This document shows, piece after piece, positions 19,701 to 30,429 of a DNA stretch of 64,000 nt. The position numbers were made by a program, and so were the translations under genes. Below the pieces are notes generated by a model, which ran no database searches, was not told the DNA's origin, and saw only the letters and a list, made by a program, of their open reading frames with translations. Origin of the DNA: Haematococcus lacustris. Lineage: Eukaryota > Chlorophyta > Chlorophyceae > Chlamydomonadales > Haematococcaceae. The stretch's first letter is position 1. The number at the start of each line of letters is the position of its first letter. Where the stretch lies: positions 1,319,001 to 1,383,000 of the forward strand of contig JASKMD010000029.1 in NCBI GenBank assembly GCA_030144725.1, written 5' to 3'.

Positions 19701-22670
19701 ACCTGTGACCTCTCACCTGGCTGAACTCAGCTGGATACCAGAAGTTGCGAAGGGCGTCCTCCATCTCCAAGCTGCTGTGCAGACCCCTGCAGGGCAGCCA
19801 GGCAAGCAAGCCTGCCACCAGGCCCATGAGGTTGGTCAGCGCTAGTCAACACAGCTCTGCTGCGCACTGCAAGTCGTGCCACCCCTGACCTTGTCACCCT
19901 GCCCTTTCTCCTACCCTTGCCACCCACTCTCCCTCCCTTTGCCCCAGCTTGCCTCACGTTGCCCCTGCCCCTGCCCCTACCCCTGACCATGTGACGTCAC
20001 GAGGGCTGGCTTGAGCAGGGCTGCAGGAGGTGCAGTGACCTGGCTGAGCAATTTAGGACTGCTCTGGGAGAGATGACGTCGCCCCATGCCCACGCCTCCC
20101 CTGGGGGGCTGTGCTGCTGGAGTCAAGGGAGCCCCCTGCACCCAGTCTGCTGTTCCTAGGAGCTGCCAGGCACTCAATGGCTGCACCTAGGCAGGTGGGG
20201 CAGGGTAGGGCAGGGCGCTGCGTGCTTGAATGCCCCATGTGAGGTCGCATGCGAGGCTGCTTGGGTCGGCTTGCACCACCTGCTGGGTATAGGCCTCACC
20301 CTGCCAGGGTTGCCAGGCACACTACGGCTGCACCTTGCACCACCTGCTGGGTTTAGTCCCTGGAACCCTGATGATGCTGGGCTGGCCCCTTGGTGGCACA
20401 GCAGCCAGCGATGGGGTGGAGGGGCAAGCCTGACTCGGCACCTTCAGCCCTGATTCAGCCCTTGATGCGTGCCATCAGCAGCGAGAAGGAGCAGGGGGAA
20501 ATGTGGGAGCTGCCAAGGGAGTCTGGCAGGCTCCGTCTGCTGAGTTGTTTCCCCTGGGGTTCGAACCTGAGGCTGGTCAGGTGGTCTTCCCTGGGGTTCG
20601 AACCTGAGGCTGGTCAGGTGGTCTTCCCTTCACTCCCTCAACCTTGAGGGCACATACACATGGCAGAGCCACGGTACCAAAGCCAGCTGAGCTGTGCGGC
20701 TTGTTCAGTGTCCGCTGCCAGCAGATCACAACCTTGCCAAGTGCCAGCCCACCCCACTCCTGTGTGTGCCTCACTCCCTGAAACCTCCTCTGGCACTGCA
20801 CCTCTCCTGCTGCCTGGATGCTGCAGCCTCGCAAGCCCACACTCACGGGGCTGCCAGCACCCTGCTGCAGCCACTGCTGTCTGCCTGGCACTGGGCATAT
20901 CCGATCATCAGCATTGTCATCAACACGGCCCTGTCAGCATGATCTCACGCCCCCTGAGCCTGCGGAAGTCACAGCGGTTGCACACTGCTCAGCTGCCGCC
21001 CTCATCCAGCTGCCGCCCTCATCCAGCTGCCGCCCTCATCCAGCTGCCGCCCTCATCCAGCTGCCGCCCTCATCCAGCTGCCGCCCTCATCCAGCTGCCG
21101 CCCTCATCCAGCTGCCGCCCTCATCCAGCTGCCGCCACTGACCAGCTGCCGCCACTGACCAGCTGCTGCCACTGACCAGCTGCCGCCACTGTCACGACAG
21201 CATTGCTGGCAGCTGCGCTGCGTGAATGACATGATCCAGCCTAATGTGACGTAGGCACACTGAAAGAGAGCGAGCCCCTGCCCCTGCTCCTGCTGGCCCT
21301 GCCCCTGCTGCCCCTGCTGCCCCTGCTGCCCCTGCTGCCCCTGCTGCCCCTGCACCACTGCCCCTGCACCACTGCCCCTGCACCACTGTCCCTGCACCAC
21401 TGCCCCTGCACCCGCAATCACTTCAGGCTGCTCAACCAACCAGCTCAGCGGTGACGCTGCCTGCTGCTGCAGCTGTGCCGGCTCCCTCCGCCCTTCTCAG
21501 CCAGCTGCTATCCCTCTCCCACTAATGCCCAGCTGCCTCCCCCTCCCCCTTGCCCCTCCCCTCTCTGCTGCGCTGCACACGGTGCCCCACCTCCACCCTC
21601 CACCCCTACTGACCTGCCTCGCCGCACAGAGCTGCCTGTGGTGAGCTGCGTCCTCCCAAGCAAACTGCGCTGTGGCTGGGCAGTGGGTATGACTGGGCTG
21701 GGCTGCTGGGGTCGCTGGGCAGTGAAGCTGCCTGATGGCTTGCTGGGGGCAAGATGCTGGCTGGTGGTAGCATCTGGATTGGAGTGGATGGCATGGCTTA
21801 CAGTGGAGCTGACAGGAGCAAGGCTGGGCCCTGATGCTGGGCCATGCGCCTCAATAGTACTTGAGCGCATACGCTCTAGGGCGGCCTGCATGCAGCAGCA
21901 CACAGCCTTGTTGTTGGCCATCGTTGCTTGACGCAGCTGTGACTACTTGTTGGCCTGAGCGCCTCACCGCCTCGGCTTTGAGCTCGTTGACGCGATGCAG
22001 GTTCTGTTCCACACGAGACTGCGTTTGCTGCAGTTTGCTGCTGGCCTCGTTCACTTGCCGCTGTAGCTCCAAGAGCTTGGCCTGTAATGCTCCTACGCCC
22101 GTGCGCTGCTGCTCCTCGTCAGACAGAGCTTCCTCGACCTGGATGACGGAGCAAGCGACAAATGGCGGGGGGTCGAAAGCAGCTGTATCTCGTCCGCTGC
22201 ACGCTGGTTGGCACATTGCTTTGCTGAGCTGGTGGGCGACAAATCTTGCCCACCATCCGGTTCGCCTCTTCGATCATTGCCAGTGTCGCTACCGTGTCTG
22301 TCTCCGTGATGTAGTGGTAGATTGCCTCCCAGTTCCGCCTACGGAGCTTAAGATATTCGAGGCGCTGCCTGGCCTCCCAAGGGGGCAACCGGCCGCTGAT
22401 GCGCTCATTCAACACTACCAGCTCAAGAAGGTCGTCCAGCTTCCTGTCCTCCACACTGCGCATTCTGACGCGGGGCGCCTGTTGCAACCATGCTGCGGGT
22501 GGCAGCGAGTACTTCTTCCCGAAGCTTGGGCCATATTGCCGGAACTTCTGCTCAGGATCGCCGCTCACGCCCTGGCTACCAGCATCCCGAATCACTGAGC
22601 AGATGTTCCGAACCCTCCTGCTCAGCACAGGCTGCAATGTCCCAACTGCATGCAGCGTGCCTGCCTGCAT
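16738..22670 (-). CDS. CAO: Chlorophyllide a oxygenase
   Basis: CAO oxidises the C7 methyl of chlorophyllide a to a formyl group in two oxygenation steps, making chlorophyll(ide) b in the plastid. Exons (minus): 22670-22254, 22138-21968, 21885-21614, 19786-19717, 19341-19192, 18791-18633, 18063-17868, 17545-17298, 17121-16738, giving 688 residues in one frame. Residues 1-30 look like a transit peptide. About 35-200 form the regulatory A domain, with a coiled segment rich in [14 protein letters not shown] low-complexity linker leads to the catalytic domain starting R-N-F-W-Y-P-A-E-F. The Rieske ligands are C344-x-H346 and C363-x2-H366; the mononuclear iron site is D447-x2-H450-x4-H455. Length is close to the Chlamydomonas enzyme, with which I recognise similarity along the whole protein. 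Intron 3 is 1.8 kb and repeat-filled; intron 6 holds a G-rich minisatellite. The C-terminal tail after S-D-E-E-E-M-L is low-complexity and may be species-specific. Confidence 0.95.
18103..18366 (+). repeat. GGTGAGGGTGGGTG minisatellite in CAO intron 6
   Basis: Imperfect tandem GGGTGGGTGAGG-type units on the plus strand, C-rich in the CAO sense. The dense GGG runs could form G-quadruplexes on the plus strand. Confidence 0.9.
20991..21190 (+). repeat. 17-bp tandem repeat in CAO intron 3
   Basis: About eight nearly perfect copies of AGCTGCCGCCCTCATCC are followed by three variant units ending CACTGACC. A separate GCTGCCCCT array lies at about 21280-21410. Both are in the 1.8-kb intron of CAO. 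Confidence 0.9.
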
Positions 22671-22796
22671 CGACGTTGTTCCCCCCTAGATTGAGCGTGC
22701 ACGGCTGCTAATTCAATGCTATATTCTAGTGCGCCATGGTGCGTGCTGAGACTCAGCCCGGCACAGCGCAGCGCGTGTCGTGCAAAACTGACCGTG

Positions 22797-23340
22797 CTAG
22801 ATGCGCGATCTCTCATTCTCTTTTATCACACTCCGAGACGAACTCAGAGCAGCCTGCTCAGCAGGGGCTGTGGTTTGTGCCTGGCATGTGGTTCTCAGAC
22901 AGTATAACATGGTGGCTTGTCGGCCACATGGGGAGATCTTATGAATGTGTGTTTTTGAATCTTGAACCAGCTTTGTTATGTTCACCAGCAAGCTCGGTGG
23001 CAACGAGTGCACCCATGCGCGCCGCTTCCTATTCTTAGCTTGAGCCCACTCTGACCACTTGCTCACATATTCCATTTGTGGCTTGGCCAGCGACATGGTG
23101 AGCTTGGCATAGCGGGCAACCTGCACTTCTCAGTGGGGCATGGCCCCGGCTCAACTGCACGATGGCAGATGCTGAGAGTGACTGAGTGCATGGGTGTAAG
23201 GGTGTCAAACCAGGCCTGGGTTAGGCAGCCTAACTTAGGCTAGGTCAGGGTGAGGCTGACTCATGAGCATCTCCTGACAACACTGACCTTGGCCCACTCC
23301 TTTTCTGCCCCGCGCTGCTTGCCATGGTACACGCGGAGCC
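22797..23340 (-). CDS. Unrecognised protein, two linked exons
   Basis: An exon near 23340-23292 reads L-R-V-Y-H-G-K-Q-R-G-A-E-K-E-W-A-K and ends at a GTCAGT donor. After a CAG acceptor an exon starting near 23121 continues in phase as V-A-R-Y-A-K-L-T-M-S-L-A-K, then K-W-S-E-W-A-Q-A-K-N-R-K-R-R, and stops at 22797, only about 125 bp upstream of the CAO start codon. A third charged segment (W-K-E-K-A-A-R-E-E-A-N-L-P near 23585-23480) may be an earlier exon, but its splice phase did not fit. I do not recognise the family. It could be a small gene or part of a mobile element; the closeness to CAO on the same strand is odd for an independent gene. Confidence 0.35.
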
Positions 23341-23826
23341 TGGCATTCGCCCAGCGGGGGCGGTGGGGCACAGTCAAGACCAGGACATGACCAGGACATG
23401 TCCAAGAACATGTTTAAGACATGTTTAAGACCTCATAGTGTCCTGATATCCCAGCAAACCAGAAGCATTCTCTATCTTACGCTTCCGGGTTAATGCTGCT
23501 GCTGCCCTTCCTGCCTGCAGCTGTTTGTCCCGCGGTGTGGGCGGCAGGTTAGCCTCCTCACGGGCAGCCTTCTCCTTCCAGGCCAATGTGTGTCACAGCC
23601 GGCCGGTCACTTTCCCACTCTTCACGTCACCGGTCATCGTAGCCATAGCAGCTCTAGCATCAACAATCGCAGACGTACTCCCTGTGTCGACGCCAGGACG
23701 GACATTTGAGAACAGCGCAAGGTCAGTGGCCCCTTGCTACCTCGCAGCTTTGCTCCACCGCTTGCAGCTGTGCGCACGCTAGCTACATGTGCTCGACAAG
23801 GGAGCAAAGCAGATGAAAATGGCTGG

Positions 23827-26218
23827 ATGCGCAGGTTGACATCAGAGCCAGCGTCAGTTTTGCGTTCATCTCAGCAGATGCGAGGCAGCACTGCAAGGCC
23901 GCAGGACGTGCAGGGCAATGCCGGAAAAGTAGCGCGCCAGCCCGCGGCTGGCCCACCAGCTGGCCCAGCCTCCCCGCCCAGCACAGCTGTCGATGACTTG
24001 CGACAGTCACTCGCCGCAGTGGGCATTCCCACCCGTGATCAGATCTTGTCCCTGAACGTGAACAGCAGCGACGCGCGGCAGGGCACCGCAAGCCTTTCAA
24101 ACCATCAACGCCCTGCCACTGTCGCCGATGCAGCCGCCGCAGCGTTACGCGCAGAGCAGGAGCCCGAGCGAGCCGGCGCTGCACGGACAGTGGCCGCGCC
24201 AAAGGAGACTGCGACGACGACCACCGTGACGACCAGCACGGTTTACCTGGCGCCCGTGGGCGGCCCAGCGAGCAACTACGAGTCAGTGAGCAGTGGGCAC
24301 AGCAGCAAGACCCCGTCCTCGGCCAGCGCTTCTCTGCCCGGCGTGACCTCAAGCACCGGCACCCGCGAAACTGGCCCAGGACACAGCACAGGCGGCAAAG
24401 GTGTGACTTCATCAGTATCCGGTGCGACGAAGGCAGCCGCTGACACCGGCAAGGCTGCAGCCGGAGCAGGCAAAGCTGCCGCTGACAGTGTCTCCAGCAC
24501 CGCCAAGGACGCCTCCTACACTGTCACTGAGGCAGGCAAGGGTGCTGCTAGGTCAGTCACTGAGGCGGGCAAGGGGGCTGTTGATGCAGCCGCTGACATG
24601 GGCAGGGGTGCAGCCAGCACAGGCATGAGCGCAGCAAACACCGCTGCTGAGGCAGGCAAAAAAGCTGCCAGCACTGCGGTTGATGTGGGCAGCAAGGCAG
24701 CAAACACTGCTGCTGATGTTGGCAGCAAGGCTGTTGGCAGCGCGGTTGATGTGGGCAGCAAGGCGGCCAGCACAGTGACAGATGCGGGCAAATCAGCTGT
24801 CAGCACAGCTGCAAGCATGGGTGGCAAGGCGACTGGCACAGCTGTGGATGTGGGCAGCAAGGCCACTAGCGCAGCTGCTGATATGGGCAAGACAGCTGCC
24901 AGTACAGCTGCTGACATGGGCAGTAAGGCAGCTAGCACAGCTGTTGATGCAAGCAACAAGGCTGCCAGCACAGCTGCTGACATGAGCAGTAAGGCAGCTA
25001 GCACAGCTGTTGATGTTGGCAAGACAGCTGCCACCACAGCTGCTGACATGGGCAGTAAGGCAGCTAGCACAGCTCTTGATATGGGCAAGACAGCTGCCAC
25101 CACAGCTGTCGACATGGGCAGTAAGGCAGCTAACACAGCTGTCAATGCAGGCAAGGCAGCTGCTAACACGACGGTGGACATGGGCAGCAAGGCAGCTAGC
25201 ACAGCTGTCGATGTGGGTCAGAAAGCTACCAGCACAGCTGTTGATATCAGCAGCAAGGCTGCCAGCACAGCTGCTGACGCAGGCAAGGGGGCAGTGAAGC
25301 TGGGCAAGAATACTGCAGGCCAGGCCGTTGATGCAAGCAAGGCCGCAGCCAGTGCCGCTGTGGACCTGGGCCAGAGTGCTGTAGGGATGGGCATGAGCAC
25401 AGCTAACAAGGCCATGGAGCTGGGCAAGGGTGCTGCAAACACCGCTGCTGACCTGGGCAAGGGCGCTGTAAATACCGCTGCCGATATGAGCAAGAGCGCT
25501 GCCAAAACGGCAGTCGACCTGGGCAAGGGAGCAGCCAGCACCGCTGTCGACCTGGGCAAGGGGACAGTGGACACTGCTTCTGCCGCCATCACCACCGCAG
25601 GTGATCATGTAAAGCCATGCATGCACAATTGCAGCACTCTCCCCAGCGCCTTGATCACTGCTGATACAGACGGTGCGCTGACATAGGCCAGGGCCGTCTG
25701 TACTTTTGCTCATGGACCATGCTACTGCAAACCCGTCACACGCTTGCACTCACTGCTACTATTGGCGACCTGCACCTGCCCCTTCCTGTGCCCCGCTTCC
25801 GACTCCCTCCCATGCGCCCGCTGTCCCTCCCCTCTGCCTCCAGGCCCCTACCGCAGTGTCCACTGAGCTGCCATGGCGCCATGCACCATCTGTGTGCCAG
25901 CATTGTGTGGATCTGACTGCATCAGACTGCATCAGGGTGTGCAGCAGCAGATGTGGGGTGGATGATAGCCAAATGGTGTGGGGCTGTCATGGGTTTGCGC
26001 AGGTGAGGTGGCCAAGGGCGCTGCCGACACTGCTGGCGAGGCGCTACAGCGCACTGGATCCCTGGTGGAGTGGGGCCAGCAGCAGGCCAACCAGGTGTGA
26101 TTCGTGCACCCCTGCCACACCCTGTTCACTGCCCCACCCTGCCTTGCCCCGTTTGCCCTGCCCTGGTATCTTGTGCTGCTGATAACTAGGCTCTTCGGGG
26201 CGGTGGTTGTGGTGGTGG

Positions 26219-26257
<39 letters not shown>

Positions 26258-26343
26258 CAGTGCTTCAGCTGGTGCTGCGTCGTGACCACTGCTGCTGCTG
26301 CTGCCATTACTGCTCTTGCTGCTGCTTTGCTGCAGTTGCTGAC

Positions 26344-26409
<66 letters not shown>

Positions 26410-29400
26410 CTGGTTGTGCAGGTGGGCGCTACATTGTATTCCTCCACCATCCACCCGGTGCTGTCCTTCCTCTGGTGGTTCTACCTCACGCTGCCCTACG
26501 AGGCTGCCTCGTGGCTGGCTGCCAACAGCTTAGCGCTGGCGCAGCAGGCTGCAGGGGCTAGCCTGAGCGCAGGGCACAGAGTGGCCTCTACCTCGTCAGC
26601 CCTCATCAACAGGTGCGTAAGGGTGTTGCATCACATGGCTTACAACATGGCTCACATGACCCACAATATGGCTTACACTATGGCCACAGCACATGCCACA
26701 ACAGGCTTGACTTGGGGGGTGAGGGCCAGCTAGGGCCATGCCAGGATCAATGTAGCCGCGAGTCAGTCCCACAGATGTGGTGTCTTCCTGTGGCAAGAGT
26801 TGCAAGATCGCTGAGGAAAGTACATCAGGCATGGTTGTGGTGGAGTCATGAACCTGTCACTGTTTGCCTTCTGCCCACGTTGGCTGTGCCTGTTCACAGC
26901 CTCTGTCTCCTGTGCCTTCCTCCCCTACCTTACACCTTCTGACATGAAGCTTGGTAACCTGTGCATCCCTCGCCCTCCCGCCCCTCCCCGCCCTCTGCTC
27001 CTGCCAGGGCTGCCGACATCGGGTTCCACCTCATCCTGGGCGGGCTGCGCACCGTGAACAGCAGCATGGACGCCCTGGTGAACCGCACCCCGCGCCTCAT
27101 CCGCGACACTCTGGCGGAGGTGGCGTCCCACAGCCGCCCGAAGAGGACCCGGACGAGTGGCAGCCAGAGCTCAAGCAGTGATAGCTCCGAGGAAGAGGAG
27201 GAGGCGATCCGTCCGGACAGGCTGGAAATGCTGGAGGTGAGTTGAGAGGCGTGCCTGGGCTTGCCTAACTCTTGTATGAATATGGTGCCCGTCCGCACAC
27301 TCACCCGACCTGCCGTTCCGAGCTGTTCTTGCGAAACAAGTGCGTAATGCTGAACTAACTGCGACGCGGCTCGCTCATGGAAGGTATACTCCGGTCGTGG
27401 CTGTCAACTGCAGGAGACGGATGTAGCCCGGGCCGCTAACGAGGCGCTGCACCGTGTGTTCGCGCGCGATGAAGACGAGACGGTGGAGGAGGGTGGTGAG
27501 GCCAGCCACAAGCGCAACACCCTGCTGGCTGAGGTGAGAGCGTGTGGCTCACGCGCTATAAGGCCTTGACATGCGGGGTGACTACTTCTCTCCGCCTGTT
27601 GTTCCTTCACTCTTTTGTTCTCTGCATCCATGCTTCGACATGCCTACTGCTCTTGCCATGTTACAGTTTCGCTCCTGACCGCTTGTATTGCTGTTGAGCG
27701 GCCCCATCTGGCTGCGCTGTCGTCATGTGTGCAGGCACGGCTGCTGGTGTGGCACGCCTGGATGCTGGTCGCCCTGCAAGTCACTGCGGTGCGGGTGGTG
27801 CTGCGCGTCACGGAGGGCATGCTCACCTGGGCAGCTTCCGCCTGGCTGCAGCTGGCCAAGGCCACGGCGCTGCTGACCGTCATTGCCATGGCAGCGCCGG
27901 TTGCAGCATCAGCGGCTGCATTGGCCTGGGTGTGCCACTACGGCCTGAAACAGGTAGGTCTGGCTTGAGCTGGCCCCAGCTGGCCTCGGCTGCTTGCCCT
28001 GCTTAAGTCGATAGCCTTGCCCACTTTGCCTGCTTTACCCGCCGATGTGATCTAGCTTGAGGTGGTCTGACCTGACCTGGTGGGTTGTGACTGACTTTTG
28101 GCACTGCAGTCTGCAAATATTGTCCACTGTGGCACCTGTTGATGCAATTGGAGACTTGTCTGCCTGCCTACGTGCCCACCTGCCTGCCTGCTGCTTTGTC
28201 TGCCTGCCTTGTCCGCCTGTAGGTGCTGTCTCTACGTGTCTATGAGCTACGCCTGCGCCGTGTGTGGGCTCCGCCATTGCACTCAGTGGCCAGCCACATT
28301 AATGGCTTCCTGCAACCCTACCTGCTGCCAGAGGGAGATGACATCAAAGGTGGGCGGCACTCGAGCCTGCGCCCTTGCCCCCTGCACCCTGCCCCCTCTG
28401 CCCACATGCTGAACTGGTGCTGGCCATGCGGCTGTTGCGCAGTTGAGGGCCAGGGTGAGGTGGCAAACAAGCCCCCAGGCTTCTCCATCGAGGTAGAGGG
28501 GGATGCGGCTTCTAGCAGCAGCAGCAGCAGCAGCGAGGAGGATGTAGTGGTGGATACGCAGAAGGACAAGGGTGAGTGAGATGTTGCTAGTCGGACTTTG
28601 CCTGCATCATGGCCGCTCATTAACTTCCCCACAACACAACAGCTCGACCGGTGACAGTGTACAGCAGCCTCGCCTCGTCCTCCTCCCCTTGGTGCCTGGT
28701 ATGCTTGCCCCTGTGCACACCCCTGCCCCTGCTGCGCCTGCTACCCCTGCTGCCCCTGCGCTCCATTATCTCGTCATGCAGGCATGCTGTTTGGCTTGCT
28801 GCCCAGCTTCACCACCATGAGACTGGGAGCTGCCCAGGCCCTGCAGCAGGCAGAGGACACCACGGCCCAGCTGGTACCTTCACAGGAGGTGAGCAGCACT
28901 GCGAGGGCACTGGAGGGGTTCTTGTGTGGCAATGGGAAGGGGCACCATCAGCAGGAGCAGCAGCATTAACGGCAGCAGCAGGAACAGCAGCAGCAAGGTG
29001 GGTAGGGCGGGGAGGAAGAGTTAGCATCAGAGCACAGTGGCACTAGCAATCTTTGCAAGGGTGATGGTAGAACGGTGGGTAGAACGGCGGGCACCTGTTC
29101 AGCAATTTGCTTGATGTTACACCTGCCCTAGCGTGATGTTTGACAGGGTCAGCTGCATGAGGAGGGAGAGGCCGCAGTGCCGGCCTTTTCGCCTGGCCCA
29201 GGCGGTGTCACCCAGGAGCAGCTGCAGCAGGCTGCAAACAGCTCAGAGCAGGCCTGGAGCAAGGCGTCCACCCTGGCCGCGGCCACCGCCTACACGTTGG
29301 CAGACGCGGGGCGCGTGCTGGCACAAGGCCTGTCGCAGAGGTGAGAGCAGGCTGCAGGGTCAGCTGTGCCACCAGTGTGACGTGGAACCTTGCCTGGGTT

Positions 29401-29789
29401 GACATATAGCGTGAGATGTGTTCTCACATGGTGAGGAGCCTGCCAAGCTGTGCAGTTGCTAAACATGGCAATGGCAGGACATTGCTCGCACCCTGGCAAG
29501 TCGTGATGCAGGCAGCAGCCAGCCCTCCTCTTTCGCTTGCGTTCTCAACAGCGTATGCCCCACATGGCTGTCGGGCCGGTATGTGGACCTGGCTTGCAGG
29601 TTTGACATCGAGTTGCCCTCTTGGATTCCTGGCCTCAGCTCTGGTCACGTGACGCATGCTGGGGAAGAGGGCGCGGTTTATGCCTTCAACGAGGCCGCGG
29701 GCAAGGGGCCTACCTCCCGCAACCAGGCCATTGCGGCGGTGGTGCATAACGAGGAGGCTGGGATGGGTCCTGCAGCTGCCACTGCCTAG
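23827..29789 (+). CDS. LEA/perilipin-like 11-mer repeat protein
   Basis: Exons: about 23827-25600, 26003-26094, 26422-26612, 27008-27236, 27414-27533, 27735-27953, 28223-28349, 28443-28571, about 28643-28888 (inner joins unclear), 29147-29340, 29600-29789. All other joins keep frame with GT..AG sites. After an Ala/Ser-rich N-terminus, 24655-25281 encode 19 consecutive 11-residue units of the type G-S-K-A-A-S-T-A-V-D-V, with more degenerate units on both sides up to 25600. Lys sits near the start and Asp near the end of each unit, and large hydrophobic residues are few, as in group 3 LEA proteins and the lipid-droplet-binding 11-mers of perilipins. Exon 3 (W-W-F-Y-L-T-L-P-Y) and exon 6 (about 73 residues, highly hydrophobic) add likely membrane or lipid-binding helices; acidic Ser/Glu runs lie between them. 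I infer a stress or lipid-droplet/plastid membrane role; the family is not proven. The first in-frame ATG is 23827, but the frame is open from 23710, so a 5' exon is possible. A TGTAA motif lies 440 bp after the stop. Confidence 0.7.
24655..25281 (+). repeat. 33-bp coding tandem repeat (11-mer units)
   Basis: Nineteen in-register 33-bp units without a gap. Unit-to-unit differences are mostly conservative at the protein level (Ser/Thr, Val/Met/Leu before the Gly), which suggests selection on the helix pattern as well as recent duplication. Confidence 0.85.
26218..26407 (+). repeat. (CTG)n runs in an intron
   Basis: Two CTG runs (about 26218-26252 and 26344-26407) lie in the intron 26095-26421 of the 11-mer repeat gene, just upstream of its acceptor. 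Confidence 0.9.
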
Positions 29790-30429
29790 TCGCGGCAGCT
29801 AGGCAAGCAAGGATGCAGGTGGAGACAGCTGGGAGTATGAGGGTGTGAGAAGGATGGTGTGTTTGTCTGTCAGAAGGGTGTTGTTTCAGTGTGCAGCAAT
29901 GTTGACGGCCATTGGTGTAGAGGGGTGTGAGTCATGAACACCTGCACCACCTGCATCAGCTGAAGACCTGGGATTTGGCACCTGGCGTGCATTAGGAGGC
30001 ATGAGGGCTGAGAGGTAGGGTGGTGCAACCAACGTGAGCTAATCAGATCAATTTTGAAGCTAGCATGCAAGTGCACAGAGCAGGCGTACCTCAAGGAGCA
30101 GGGTGGAGCAGGACATGCATGAGCTTTCGAGCCTTTTTGGAAGTGTATGGGGATGGTAGTGAAAAGGAGAGCATTCAAGGTTACATTTGTTGCACAAGTT
30201 GTGGACTGCTTTATCAATCGGATCATTGTAATCTAAGTCTCTGATATGGATATGGCAATATCGGGCTACTTGGCTGGGCAGGTGGACCAGGTTGAATAGG
30301 CACCTGGGATAATGCCGCCAGGCAGCTCGAGTTACCTCGTATAACCAACCAGTATCTCAAAGCCTCCTGGCTATTAGGTTACTTGTGCGAGCAGGTTGCA
30401 GGTGCAGGTGCAGGCAACCTTGGCCTACT
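29790..30429. other. 3' UTR and intergenic spacer
   Basis: No further coding exon is visible after the stop at 29789. The region contains the probable 3' UTR of the 11-mer repeat gene, ending near the TGTAA at 30227-30231. Confidence 0.5.
30227..30231 (+). promoter_or_regulatory. TGTAA polyadenylation-type motif
   Basis: TGTAA is the usual polyadenylation signal of Chlamydomonadales. This one lies 438 bp after the stop of the 11-mer repeat gene. Confidence 0.4.

Noticed and set aside
19610..19720. tRNA gene on the minus strand
   Set aside because: TTGAACCTG looks like a T-arm, but stems do not pair and no anticodon arm is found.
24516..25749. Minus-strand ORFs opposite the 11-mer repeats
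   Set aside because: Shadow frames of a low-stop, Ala-rich coding repeat; the plus-strand frame continues into well-spliced exons.
26104..26733. Poly-Leu/poly-Cys ORF over CTG runs
   Set aside because: Only the part from 26422 is an exon; the upstream leucine run is intron sequence.
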